A stretch of 64,000 bases of DNA from contig NZ_KB907458.1 of assembly GCF_000382045.1 (NCBI RefSeq), positions 62,001-126,000 of the forward strand, given 5' to 3'. This stretch comes from Variovorax atrisoli 110B (GTDB taxonomy: Bacteria > Pseudomonadota > Gammaproteobacteria > Burkholderiales > Burkholderiaceae_C). The position numbers were made by a program, and so were the translations under genes. The notes below the pieces were generated by a model, which did no database searches, was not told the DNA's origin, and was given only the letters and a program-made list of their open reading frames with translations. Of the stretch, positions 43,049-51,509 are shown one piece after another (within the stretch, counting starts at the first letter, position 1; each line of letters begins with the position of its first letter).

Positions 43049-43732
43049 ATGTGGCGCTGCCTCATCGTCGAGGACGACGCCGACAACGCGCGCTACATCG
43101 CCGAAGGATTCCGCTCGCTCGGCCACGTGGCGGTGATCAGCCGTGACGGCACCGACGCGCTCGCGCGCGCCACCGGCGAGCAGTGGGACATCGTCATCCT
43201 CGACCGCATGCTGCCCAACGAGGTCGACGGCCTGTCGATCCTCTCGACCATGCGCGCGCTCGGCAGGAAAACGCCGGTGCTGGTGCTCAGCGCGCTGAAC
43301 GCGCTCGACGAGCGCGTGCGCGGCCTCAAGGCCGGCGGCGACGACTACCTGGCCAAGCCTTTCGCCTTTTCGGAACTCGCGGCGCGCGCCGAAGCGCTGG
43401 TGCGGCGCTCGCGCACCGGGCCCGAGATCCGCATGCTGCAGGTGGCCGACCTCACGCTCGACCTCGCGCGCCGGCATGTGGAGCGCGGGGGCCGCGCCAT
43501 CGCGCTGCAGCCGCGCGAGTTCCGCCTCCTGGCCTATCTCATGATGCATCCGGGCCAGGTGGTCACCCGCACCATGCTGCTGGAGGCGGTGTGGGACTAC
43601 CAGTTCGACCCGCAGACCAACGTGATCGACGTGCAGGTCAGCCGGCTGCGCGGCAAGCTCGACGCGGGCGGCGCACCCACGCTGATCCACACCGTGCGCG
43701 GCGTGGGCTACACGCTGTCGGCGCCGCAATGA
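43049..43732 (+). CDS. OmpR-family response regulator (TctD/QseB-like)
   Basis: A 227-residue response regulator: receiver domain with acidic pocket (VEDD, 7-10), phosphoacceptor Asp52 (ILDRMLP) and the conserved Lys (LAKPF), then a winged-helix DNA-binding domain (QPREFRLLAYLMMHPG, HTVRGVGY). The stop overlaps the start of the histidine kinase gene. The first in-frame start is GTG at 43031; ATG 43049 was chosen because the receiver begins right behind it. The tct genes downstream suggest control of carboxylate uptake, as TctDE do for tctCBA. Confidence 0.92.
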   Translation: MWRCLIVEDDADNARYIAEGFRSLGHVAVISRDGTDALARATGEQWDIVILDRMLPNEVDGLSILSTMRALGRKTPVLVLSALNALDERVRGLKAGGDDYLAKPFAFSELAARAEALVRRSRTGPEIRMLQVADLTLDLARRHVERGGRAIALQPREFRLLAYLMMHPGQVVTRTMLLEAVWDYQFDPQTNVIDVQVSRLRGKLDAGGAPTLIHTVRGVGYTLSAPQ

Positions 43733-45096
43733 CGGCGGCCCTGCGCCGGCTGTGGCGCTCGGTCGGCTTCCGGCTCGCCTTCTACTACGGGCTGCTGGTG
43801 GCGATCACCATGCTGGCGGCGCTGGCCATCGTCTACATGCAGACGGTGGGCGTGCTGCAGCAGCGCATGGTGCGGCAGGTGGCCGCGAGCATGCAGCAGC
43901 TGATGGTGCGCTACGACGCGCGCGGCGCCGACGGCGTGGCCGGCGAGATCTCGAACGCGCTCTCCGACGGACGCAACTCCGACAACGAGATCTACCTGCT
44001 GACCGACCGCGAAGGCAACAAGCTCGCGGGCAACCTCGACCAGATGCCCTCGCAGGCCCCCGATGCCGGCGACGGCGTGCACCGCCGCGTGGTGCGTTCG
44101 GGGCAGACCGTCATCGCCTACCTGGTGATGCGCTCGCTGCCCGACGGCGGCATGCTGGTGGTGGGGCACGACCTGCGCGACCAGGAGTCCATCGAGTCGC
44201 TGGTGGCCAGCGCGAGCGCGGCCGCGGGCATCGTGGCGGTGCTGCTGCTGATCGGCGGGACCTTCGTCTTCCGGCAGGAGCTGGAACGCAGCGTGGGTGC
44301 GGTGCGGCGCACGGCGGTGCGCATCGCTGCGGGCGAGCTGCAGGAGCGCGTGGAGCCTTCGGGCGAGGAGGACGAGTTCGCGCTGCTGGAGCACGACATC
44401 AACGCCATGCTCGACCGCATCCAGTCGCTGATGGACGGGGTGCGCCACGTCTCCAACACCATCGCGCACAACCTGCGTACGCCCCTCACGCGCGTGCTTG
44501 TGCGGCTGCGCGCCGTGGAGGCCGGACTCGATGCCGGCGACCCCCAGCGCGATGCGGTGAGCACCGCCATCCGCGAACTGGAAGAGCTGGCCGTGGTGTT
44601 CGAGAAGCTGCTGCAGATCGCCGAGGTGGAAGCCGGCGCGCGGCGGCAGCAGTTCGCGCCGGTGGCGCTGCACGTCATCGCCGACGACGTGGCGGAACTC
44701 TACGAGGCCGTGGCCGAGGTGCGGAGCATCGCGCTGCTGCGCGAGCCCGCCGACATGGCCGTCGCGCTGGGTGACCGCGACCTGCTGGCGGGCGCTGCCG
44801 CCAACCTTCTCGACAACGCGCTCAAGTACGCAGGCACCGGCGCCACGGTGCGCATCGGAACCCACACGGTGGACGGCAGGGCGCAGCTCTTCGTGCAGGA
44901 CGACGGGCCCGGCATCCCGAGGACGGAGCACGAGCGCATCGGCGTGCGCTTCCACCGGCTCGACCGCAGCGTGCCGGGCCACGGCCTCGGCCTTGCGAGC
45001 GTGCTCGCCGTGGTGGCGCTGCATGGCGGGCGGCTCGACTTCGCGGACGCGAAGCCAGGGCTGCGCGCGTGCATCGACCTGCCGATGGCGGACTGA
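43729..45096 (+). CDS. sensor histidine kinase (TctE/QseC-like)
   Basis: A 455-residue kinase: membrane segment at 13-37, periplasmic region to about 160, second segment at 162-185, HAMP, then the H box with His247 (IAHNLRTPLTR), N box (NLLDNALKY) and G boxes (DDGPGIP, GHGLGL). ATGA overlap with the response regulator gene. Between this gene and tctB lies a perfect inverted repeat, a plausible site for the partner regulator. Confidence 0.92.
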   Translation: MTAALRRLWRSVGFRLAFYYGLLVAITMLAALAIVYMQTVGVLQQRMVRQVAASMQQLMVRYDARGADGVAGEISNALSDGRNSDNEIYLLTDREGNKLAGNLDQMPSQAPDAGDGVHRRVVRSGQTVIAYLVMRSLPDGGMLVVGHDLRDQESIESLVASASAAAGIVAVLLLIGGTFVFRQELERSVGAVRRTAVRIAAGELQERVEPSGEEDEFALLEHDINAMLDRIQSLMDGVRHVSNTIAHNLRTPLTRVLVRLRAVEAGLDAGDPQRDAVSTAIRELEELAVVFEKLLQIAEVEAGARRQQFAPVALHVIADDVAELYEAVAEVRSIALLREPADMAVALGDRDLLAGAAANLLDNALKYAGTGATVRIGTHTVDGRAQLFVQDDGPGIPRTEHERIGVRFHRLDRSVPGHGLGLASVLAVVALHGGRLDFADAKPGLRACIDLPMAD

Positions 45097-45105
45097 GACC
45101 GCAAG

Positions 45106-45123
45106 CATTGCCGAATGGCAATG
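45106..45123. promoter_or_regulatory. inverted repeat before tctB
   Basis: CATTGCC-GAAT-GGCAATG is a perfect 7+7 inverted repeat, 9 bases behind the kinase stop codon and 90 bases before tctB. It resembles the palindrome at 6355-6369 (both contain ATTGCCGA). Thirty bases downstream is TCCTAGGAT (45153-45161), a motif also present at 6412-6420. It may be an operator or a weak hairpin; no T run follows. Confidence 0.45.
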
Positions 45124-45213
45124 TTCTGTTCATGCACGGCGGGGCCGTGAATTCCTAGGATCGGCTGGGCGCACATCTCGTGCGGATCAACGCAGTTCCA
45201 GGAGACATCTACT

Positions 45214-45702
45214 TTGAGAATCAAGAGCCAGAGAGACTTCTGCTCGGGCGTGCTCTTCAGCGCCTTCGGCGTGGCCTTCGCATGGGGCGCCACGACCTAC
45301 AACGTCGGCACCGGGGCACGCATGGGTCCGGGCTACTTCCCCCTGATCGTGGGCATCCTCATCGCCCTCATGGGCGTACTCATCACGCTCAAGGCGCTGG
45401 CCGTTGAGACGGAGGACGGCGAGCCCGTCGGGCGCATCGCATGGAAGCCGCTGGTCTTCATCATCGGCGCGAACCTGATGTTCGGCGTGCTGCTGGGCGG
45501 CCTGCCGAGCATCGGGCTGCCGTCGATGGGCCTCATCGTCGCCATCTACGCGCTGACCTTCATCGCCAGCCTTGCCGGGGACAACTTCGGCTGGAAGGGC
45601 GTGACCATCCTCGCGACCATCCTCGCGCTGGGCAGCTACCTGGCCTTCGTGGTCGCGCTGAAGCTGCAGTTCCAGGTGTGGCCGACCTTCATCTCGGGTT
45701 GA
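45214..45702 (+). CDS. tctB: tripartite tricarboxylate transporter small membrane subunit TctB
   Basis: A 162-residue membrane protein with four hydrophobic helices and the TctB N-terminal pattern (FCSGVLFSAFGVAFAWGA, YNVGTGARMGPGYFP). TctB pairs with TctA in the secondary transporters fed by TctC/Bug receptors. The start is a TTG at 45214, nine bases behind AGGAG; no in-frame ATG is suitably placed. tctA follows after 37 bases, but no tctC gene is adjacent. Confidence 0.92.
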   Translation: MRIKSQRDFCSGVLFSAFGVAFAWGATTYNVGTGARMGPGYFPLIVGILIALMGVLITLKALAVETEDGEPVGRIAWKPLVFIIGANLMFGVLLGGLPSIGLPSMGLIVAIYALTFIASLAGDNFGWKGVTILATILALGSYLAFVVALKLQFQVWPTFISG

Positions 45703-45739
45703 TGCGCGAAGAAGAACAACAAGACCTGACACAAGACAC

Positions 45740-47251
45740 ATGGACCTGATTACCAATCTCTCGATCGGCTTCGGCGTCGCCTTCACGGCGCAGAACCTCG
45801 TCTATGCCTTCGTGGGCTGCCTGCTGGGCACGCTGATCGGCGTGCTGCCGGGCATCGGCCCCGTGGCGACCATCGCGATGCTGCTGCCGGCCACGTACGC
45901 GCTGCCGCCGGTGTCGGCGCTGATCATGCTCGCGGGCATCTACTACGGTGCGCAGTACGGCGGCTCGACCACCGCGATCCTTGTGAACCTGCCCGGTGAG
46001 TCTTCATCGGTGGTGACCGTCATCGACGGCTACCAGATGGCGCGCAAGGGAAGGGCAGGGCCGGCGTTGGCTGCGGCCGGCCTGGGCTCGTTCTTCGCGG
46101 GCTGCGTCGGTACGCTGATCCTGGCTGCCTTCGCGCCGCCGCTGACCGAGCTGGCCTTCAAGTTCGGCCCGGCCGAATACTTCTCGCTGATGATCCTGGG
46201 CCTGATCGGCGCGGTGGTGCTGGCCTCGGGCTCGCTGCTGAAGGCCATCACGATGATCCTGCTGGGCCTCGCGCTCGGCCTCGTGGGCACCGACGTGAAC
46301 TCGGGCGTGGCGCGCTACAGCTTCGACATTCCTGAACTGACCGACGGCATCGGCTTCATCGCCATCGCCATGGGCGTGTTCGGCTACGGCGAGATCATCG
46401 CCAACCTCGCGGTGCCCGAGCACGAGCGCGAGGTGTTCACCGCCAAGGTGAAGGGCCTGTGGCCCACCAAGCAGGACTTCAAGGACATGACGCCCGCGGT
46501 GCTGCGAGGCACGGCGCTGGGCTCGGCGCTGGGCATCCTGCCCGGCGGCGGCGCGCTGCTGTCGGCCTTCGCGGCCTACACCATCGAGAAGAAGATCAAG
46601 CTCAAGCAGGGCGAGACCGACTTCGGCAAGGGCAACATCCGCGGCGTGGCGGGCCCCGAGTCGGCCAACAACGCCGGTGCGCAGACTTCCTTCATCCCGC
46701 TGCTGACGCTGGGCATCCCGCCCAACGCGGTGATGGCGCTGATGGTGGGTGCGATGACCATCCACAACATCCAGCCGGGTCCGCAGGTGATGACCAGCAA
46801 CCCCGAGCTCTTCTGGGGCCTGATCGCCTCGATGTGGATCGGCAACCTGATGCTGATCGTGCTGAACCTGCCGATGATCGGCATCTGGATCAAGCTGCTG
46901 ACCATTCCCTACAAGTGGCTCTTCCCGTCGATCGTGCTGTTCTGCGCGGTGGGCGTCTACTCGGAGAACAACAACACCTTCGACGTGTGGATGGTGGCCA
47001 TCTTCGGCATCGTGGGCTATCTGTTCCTCAAGCTGAAGTGCGAGCCCGCGCCGCTGCTGCTGGGCTTCATCCTCGGGCCGATGATGGAAGAGAACCTGCG
47101 CCGGGCGCTCTTGCTGTCGCGCGGCGACTGGAGCGTGTTCGTGTCGCGGCCGCTGTCGGCGGGCCTGCTGGTCGCGGCCGCGCTGCTGCTGATCGTGGTG
47201 CTGCTGCCCTCGGTGAAGGCCAAGCGCGAAGAGGCCTTCGTCGAGGACTGA
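45740..47251 (+). CDS. tctA: tripartite tricarboxylate transporter large membrane subunit TctA
   Basis: A 503-residue, roughly 12-helix permease with the family's conserved GVLPGIGPVATIAMLLP near residue 35-50, YGGSTTAILVNLPGE, and GPESANNAGAQTSFIPLLTLGIP in the second half. Together with TctB it forms the membrane part of a carboxylate transporter. The receptor must come from one of the unlinked Bug genes, five of which lie in this window. Confidence 0.95.
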   Translation: MDLITNLSIGFGVAFTAQNLVYAFVGCLLGTLIGVLPGIGPVATIAMLLPATYALPPVSALIMLAGIYYGAQYGGSTTAILVNLPGESSSVVTVIDGYQMARKGRAGPALAAAGLGSFFAGCVGTLILAAFAPPLTELAFKFGPAEYFSLMILGLIGAVVLASGSLLKAITMILLGLALGLVGTDVNSGVARYSFDIPELTDGIGFIAIAMGVFGYGEIIANLAVPEHEREVFTAKVKGLWPTKQDFKDMTPAVLRGTALGSALGILPGGGALLSAFAAYTIEKKIKLKQGETDFGKGNIRGVAGPESANNAGAQTSFIPLLTLGIPPNAVMALMVGAMTIHNIQPGPQVMTSNPELFWGLIASMWIGNLMLIVLNLPMIGIWIKLLTIPYKWLFPSIVLFCAVGVYSENNNTFDVWMVAIFGIVGYLFLKLKCEPAPLLLGFILGPMMEENLRRALLLSRGDWSVFVSRPLSAGLLVAAALLLIVVLLPSVKAKREEAFVED

Positions 47252-47348
47252 CGACCAGGCAAGGGCAGGGGTAGGGCAGGGGAAAGGTGGCGGACCGGAA
47301 CTCCGCGCGATACTTGCGGTCCCACGCTGCCGCCGCCCCCTTCCTCCG

Positions 47349-47879
47349 ATGCCCGACGTGAGACTTCCCCGCTTTCCGATCATTCTTCGCGCGCTCGCCA
47401 TGAGCGCGGCCCTTCTCGCCGCAGGCGCCCTGCACGCGCAGGCCCTGCCGCCCGGCGTGCGCCTGGGCATGTCGGCGGAGGAACTGCAGGCCGCCTTGCC
47501 TGCCGCCGAACGCGTGCAGAGGCCGCAGCGCCTGGGTGGCGGCCTCGTGGGTTCGTGGCGTGCGGCGCCCGTCGAGATGGCCGGCCTGCTGTTCGAGCCG
47601 ACCTTCTTCTTCGCCGCCTCGGAGCTGCGGCGCGTCGAGTACGTGGCCTCGGCGCAATCGACGCCCGATGCCGGCGCGGCAGCCTTCGCGGCACTGGTGC
47701 AATGGGGCCGCGGCGCGTTCGGCAACGAGCTTTCGTCGCGCGACCCGGGCAGCGCGTATGCGGCATGGGTGAGCAACGACACCGACATCTACGTGCAGCA
47801 GCAGTCGGGCGACCCGCGGCGGGCGAGCGTGCGGCTGGTCTACAAGGCGCGGCAGCTGCGCGACGGCAGCGAGCTCTGA
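47349..47879 (+). CDS. secreted hypothetical protein
   Basis: A 176-residue protein with a signal peptide (hydrophobic residues 11-30, ending ALHAQA). The mature part begins PPGVRLGMSAEELQAALP, a pattern seen in small periplasmic proteins with an SmpA/BamE- or DUF-like start, but I recognise no family with certainty. It stands 97 bases behind tctA and is convergent with the kinase gene, with a bidirectional hairpin between them. Confidence 0.6.
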   Translation: MPDVRLPRFPIILRALAMSAALLAAGALHAQALPPGVRLGMSAEELQAALPAAERVQRPQRLGGGLVGSWRAAPVEMAGLLFEPTFFFAASELRRVEYVASAQSTPDAGAAAFAALVQWGRGAFGNELSSRDPGSAYAAWVSNDTDIYVQQQSGDPRRASVRLVYKARQLRDGSEL

Positions 47880-47881
47880 GG

Positions 47882-47909
47882 AAAAGGGAAGGGCTGCCAG
47901 AGCCCTTCC
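47882..47909. terminator. hairpin terminator between convergent genes
   Basis: GGAAGGGCT (47887-47895) pairs with AGCCCTTCC (47901-47909) across GCCAG. On the minus strand the stem is followed by CTTTTC (AAAA at 47882-47885 on the + strand). It serves the leftward kinase operon and perhaps the rightward orphan gene. Confidence 0.7.
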
Positions 47910-47922
47910 TTCGCGGGGCGCC

Positions 47923-49503
47923 TCAGCCCGCGGCGCGCCGCTCGAGCTTCTGCAGCGCCAACGTCAGTTCGTCGACATCGACCGGCTTCAGCAGGTGATG
48001 GTCGAAGCCTGCCTGCGCGATACGAAGCCGATCGTCGGGCTGGCCCCAGCCCGTGAGCGCGATCAGGCCGATGCCATGCAGCCGCGGATGCGCCCGCAGG
48101 CGGCGCGCCAGCTCGCAGCCATCCATGCCGGGCATGCCGATGTCGAGGATGGCGAGCGACGGATCGAAGAGTTCGGCCTTCGCCAGCGCGTCCGGGCCAT
48201 TGAACGCCACCGCGACCTTCGCGCCGAGCAGCCCCAGCAGCGTCTCCAGCGATTCGGCCGCATCGCGGTTGTCGTCCACCACCAGGATGCGATGGTTCAC
48301 CGCCATCGCGGCTTCGGGCGTCGTCGACTCCGTACTGGTTCGCGCGCCGTGGCCGAGCAGGGGCAGGGACACGGTGAACTCGCTCCCGCGATCCGCCCCC
48401 TCGCTCCTGGCGCTGACCGTGCCGCCGTGCAGTTCCACGATGCTCTTCACCAGCGTGAGCCCGATGCCCAGCCCGCCCTGCGCTGCGCGCGCGGTGCCGC
48501 TGACCTGCACGAACATGTCGAAGATCGCGTCCAGCATGGCGGCCGGGATGCCGGTGCCGCTGTCCTTCACGCGCACCACCGCATGGCCGTGGCCGTCGTG
48601 CTCCAGGAAGACGTCGATGCGTCCGCCCTCGGGCGTGTACTTGGCGGCGTTGTTCAGCAGGTTCGAGAACACCTGGGTGAGGCGCACGCCGTCGCCTTTC
48701 ACCGCCAGCGAGGCGTCGGCGATGTGCAGCCCGAGGGTGTGGCGGCCGGCGTCCATCAGGGGTCGGCTGAGCTCCACCGCGCCGCGGATCACCTTTTCCA
48801 GCGCGAGCTCGTCCAGCTGGAGTTCGATCTTGCCGCGCGTGATGCGCGAGACCTCCATCAGGTCGTTCACCAGCCGCACCATATGGTCGAGCTGGCGGCC
48901 CATGAGTTCGTAGTAGGGCAGTGCGGCTTCCGACGTCAGCGGCTTGCGCTTGAGGATGGCCAGCGCGGTGCTCAGCGGCGCCATCGGGTTGCGCAGTTCG
49001 TGCGCCAGGGTGGCCAGGAACTCGGTCTTGCGCCTGTCTGCCTCGTTGAGCTCGTCCAGCATGCGGCGCAGTTCGTACTGCCGCCGGCGCGCACGCAGCG
49101 CGCTGCGCAACGCGCTGACCAGCGAGGCCACGCGCAGCGGACGCTCCAGCACGGTGACGTTGGCCATGCCTTCCATCGCGGTGGAGATGGCGCGCGAGTC
49201 GGCGCCCTGCCGCGCGAGTATCAGCACCGGCAGGTCGGACCACGGGGGCTGGGCCGCCACGGCCGCGGCGAGTTCGGCGGCGCCGCTGCCCGAGAGCAGT
49301 TCCTCGGACACCAGCAGCGCGCCGGCGCCCTCGGCCATTTCTCGCAGCACCTCGGGAAGATCGGCGCAGGTACGGGCCTCGATGCCGGCGCGTTCGAGCA
49401 CGACCGCCGTCATCGCGGCGTCCTTCGCGGTCGCAGGTCTCATCAGCACGCGCAACTGCGGATCTCGCAGCTGCGGCAGCTGGATCGTCAGGCTCTCGGT
49501 CAC
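47923..49503 (-). CDS. hybrid histidine kinase/response regulator with an N-terminal pseudo-receiver, partner of the KaiC-like gene
   Basis: A 526-residue protein without membrane segments. Residues 17-135 resemble a receiver but the phosphoacceptor position reads LLVSEE and the final Lys is replaced (VLERPLR), so it is likely a pseudo-receiver. A HisKA/HATPase core follows with His168 (LAHELRNP), then a true receiver with Asp454 (ILDIGMPG). The start GTG at 49503 overlaps the stop of the KaiC-like gene (GTGA), implying coupled translation. Presumably its input is the KaiC-like ATPase rather than an external ligand. Confidence 0.85.
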   Translation of the reverse strand: MTESLTIQLPQLRDPQLRVLMRPATAKDAAMTAVVLERAGIEARTCADLPEVLREMAEGAGALLVSEELLSGSGAAELAAAVAAQPPWSDLPVLILARQGADSRAISTAMEGMANVTVLERPLRVASLVSALRSALRARRRQYELRRMLDELNEADRRKTEFLATLAHELRNPMAPLSTALAILKRKPLTSEAALPYYELMGRQLDHMVRLVNDLMEVSRITRGKIELQLDELALEKVIRGAVELSRPLMDAGRHTLGLHIADASLAVKGDGVRLTQVFSNLLNNAAKYTPEGGRIDVFLEHDGHGHAVVRVKDSGTGIPAAMLDAIFDMFVQVSGTARAAQGGLGIGLTLVKSIVELHGGTVSARSEGADRGSEFTVSLPLLGHGARTSTESTTPEAAMAVNHRILVVDDNRDAAESLETLLGLLGAKVAVAFNGPDALAKAELFDPSLAILDIGMPGMDGCELARRLRAHPRLHGIGLIALTGWGQPDDRLRIAQAGFDHHLLKPVDVDELTLALQKLERRAAG

Positions 49504-50981
49504 GGCGGGGGTGTGGCCGGGCCGTCGATCGGCACCGGCACGCCGGTCAGGATGCCTCTGAAGCGGCGCAGCGGATCGCCCACGTGCAGGCCGTGCTGGT
49601 CCATCGAGAAAGCGCGGATGGAGCGCTCGTGCACGCCGCCGCGTTTCTTGAGCACCGAGATGGCCTGCCGCACTTCCCCTTCGGCCTCGTAGTAGCGCAG
49701 CAGCACCACCGCGTCGGCAAGGTAGCTGGCGTCCACCGCCGTCTGCATCTGCGCGCCGATGAGCCCGTGCTGCGCGCCGACCAGCAGCGTCGCCACGCCG
49801 GACTGCCCGAGGTAGGTGAGCAGCTCGTGCAGCTGCACGATGAGAAAGCGCTCGTCGGGCATCGCGTTGAGGTAGCCGTTCAGGCTGTCGATCACGATCA
49901 CTTTCGCGCCGTGCTGGGTCACCGCCTGGCGGATCTCGTGCACCAGCTCGCCGGGCGACAGTTCGGCCGGGTCGACCTGCTTGAGGCGGATGAGGCCCGA
50001 TCGGAGATGTGGCTCCAGCTTCATGCCCAGGCCGTTGCAGCGCGTGCGCAGGGTGTTGACACTCTCGTCGAAGATGAAGAGGCCCGAAGCCTCGCCGCGC
50101 TCGGCCGCCGCGACGGCGAACTGCACCGCGACCGACGACTTGCCCGTGCCCGGCGCGCCGATGAACAGGGTGCTGGTGCCCTTCTCGAGACCGCCGCCCA
50201 GCAGCGCATCGAGCGCCTCCAGGCCGCTGGGCAGCTTGGTCAGCGCGGTGTCGTTGAGGTGTTCGGCCGCCACCAGGCGCGGAAACACCTGCAGGCCGCC
50301 GCGGCCGATCTTGTAGTCGTGGTAGCCGCCGCGAAACGATTGGCCGCGGTACTTCACGACCAGCAGGCGGCGGCGGGCGGCGCCGTAGTCGGAGTTCGAC
50401 TGCTCCAGCCGCACCACCGCGTGCGCGATGCTCTGAACCTGCAGGTCGTGCTCGGTGGCGGTCATGTCGTCCAGCAGCAGCACCGTGCACTGGCGCCCTG
50501 CGAAGAACTGCTTGAGCGCCAGGATCTGCCGGCGGTAGCGCAGCGAGGTGCCCGAAAGCAGCCGCAGCTCGGAGAGCGAATCGAACACGATGCGCGAAGG
50601 CTTGATGGCCTCCACGTCGCGCAGCAGGCGCAGCGTGGTTTCGCTCAGCTCCACCTCCGAGGGGTGGAACATGGTGTACTGCTCCTCGGGCTGCAGGCTG
50701 TCCTGGGTGGGCAGCATCTCGCGCACGTGGACGTTGGAAATGTCCCAGCCGTGCGAGACGGCGACGCCGCGCAGTTCGTGCTCGGTCTCCGACAGAGTCA
50801 CGTACAGCACGGACTCGCCGCGCGCCACGCCTTCGAGCAGGAACTGCATCGCGATGGTGGTCTTCCCGGCACCTGGCGTGCCTTCGAAAAGATAAAGCCG
50901 GTTCGGCTCGAGGCCGCCGCCGAGCACGTCGTTCAGGCCCGGCACGCCCATGCTTAGCAGCCGCTGGTCATGAGGCTCCAT
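49500..50981 (-). CDS. KaiC-like double-domain ATPase
   Basis: A 493-residue protein made of two RecA-like KaiC domains: Walker A GTPGAGKTT (34-42) and GAPGTGKSS (275-283), with the catalytic glutamates in LSETE (63-67) and a comparable FDES in the second half. Cyanobacterial KaiC is a clock ATPase and autokinase; proteobacterial homologues are tied to stress and signalling, often next to a histidine kinase, as here. No kaiB or kaiA is visible. The ATG at 50981 follows GGAG by 8 bases. Confidence 0.9.
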   Translation of the reverse strand: MEPHDQRLLSMGVPGLNDVLGGGLEPNRLYLFEGTPGAGKTTIAMQFLLEGVARGESVLYVTLSETEHELRGVAVSHGWDISNVHVREMLPTQDSLQPEEQYTMFHPSEVELSETTLRLLRDVEAIKPSRIVFDSLSELRLLSGTSLRYRRQILALKQFFAGRQCTVLLLDDMTATEHDLQVQSIAHAVVRLEQSNSDYGAARRRLLVVKYRGQSFRGGYHDYKIGRGGLQVFPRLVAAEHLNDTALTKLPSGLEALDALLGGGLEKGTSTLFIGAPGTGKSSVAVQFAVAAAERGEASGLFIFDESVNTLRTRCNGLGMKLEPHLRSGLIRLKQVDPAELSPGELVHEIRQAVTQHGAKVIVIDSLNGYLNAMPDERFLIVQLHELLTYLGQSGVATLLVGAQHGLIGAQMQTAVDASYLADAVVLLRYYEAEGEVRQAISVLKKRGGVHERSIRAFSMDQHGLHVGDPLRRFRGILTGVPVPIDGPATPPP

Positions 50982-51251
50982 GTCGCTTCTCCGCGAATGA
51001 GTAAGGTCACGGGCGAATTCAAGCACCCCGGCCGGGGGCGGCTTGCAGGACGGCACCGCATGGCGCTCCCATGCGTTCGACTATGGCTGTTGTCCTGCAA
51101 GGGGGAGCGGATTCGTCCGGCCGGTCCGGCAAGGCAGGCGGAGAAACTCCATTTCCGGCCACCGAAGCGGGCACGCGGCGGCCATTGCAGCCGCGGCCCC
51201 TCACTCAGCCATCAACCGGTCAACCAATTTCTTGCTCTTCAGGAGAAGACG

Positions 51252-51431
51252 ATGCGCGAAGACACCGAGATCCGCATTCCAAGGGACGATGAACGGATCG
51301 ACGTCACCGACCTCAAGGAGGTCGACTACTGGACCCAATGGTTCGGTGTGAGCGAGGAGCGCCTGCGCACCGCCGTGGCCTCCGCCGGCACTGTGAAGGA
51401 CGACCTGCGGGTCTATCTCGGCCTTCCTTGA
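51252..51431 (+). CDS. DUF3606-type small protein
   Basis: A 59-residue acidic protein (IDVTDLKEVDYWTQWFGVSE in the middle), which matches the pattern of DUF3606 proteins of unknown function. AGGAG precedes the ATG by 7 bases. Divergent from the KaiC-like gene, with 270 bases of non-coding sequence in front in which I see no other gene. Confidence 0.75.
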   Translation: MREDTEIRIPRDDERIDVTDLKEVDYWTQWFGVSEERLRTAVASAGTVKDDLRVYLGLP

Positions 51432-51463
51432 CTTGATACCGCTGCTTCGGGGCAGGCGCGCGG

Positions 51464-51503
51464 CCGGCCCGCAGCCGGCCCGCAGCCGGCCCGCAGCCGG
51501 CCC
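51464..51503. repeat. 11-bp tandem repeat, about 3.6 units
   Basis: Units of CCGGCCCGCAG repeat perfectly at 51464, 51475 and 51486, with a partial fourth, in the gap between the DUF3606 gene and the end of ureG. No hairpin with a T run is present. Confidence 0.85.
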
Positions 51504-51509
51504 GATCGC

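Noticed and set aside
45106..45123. Terminator of the two-component operon
   Set aside because: The stem is perfect but no T run follows, and it resembles the operator-like palindrome at 6355-6369, so an operator is the better reading.
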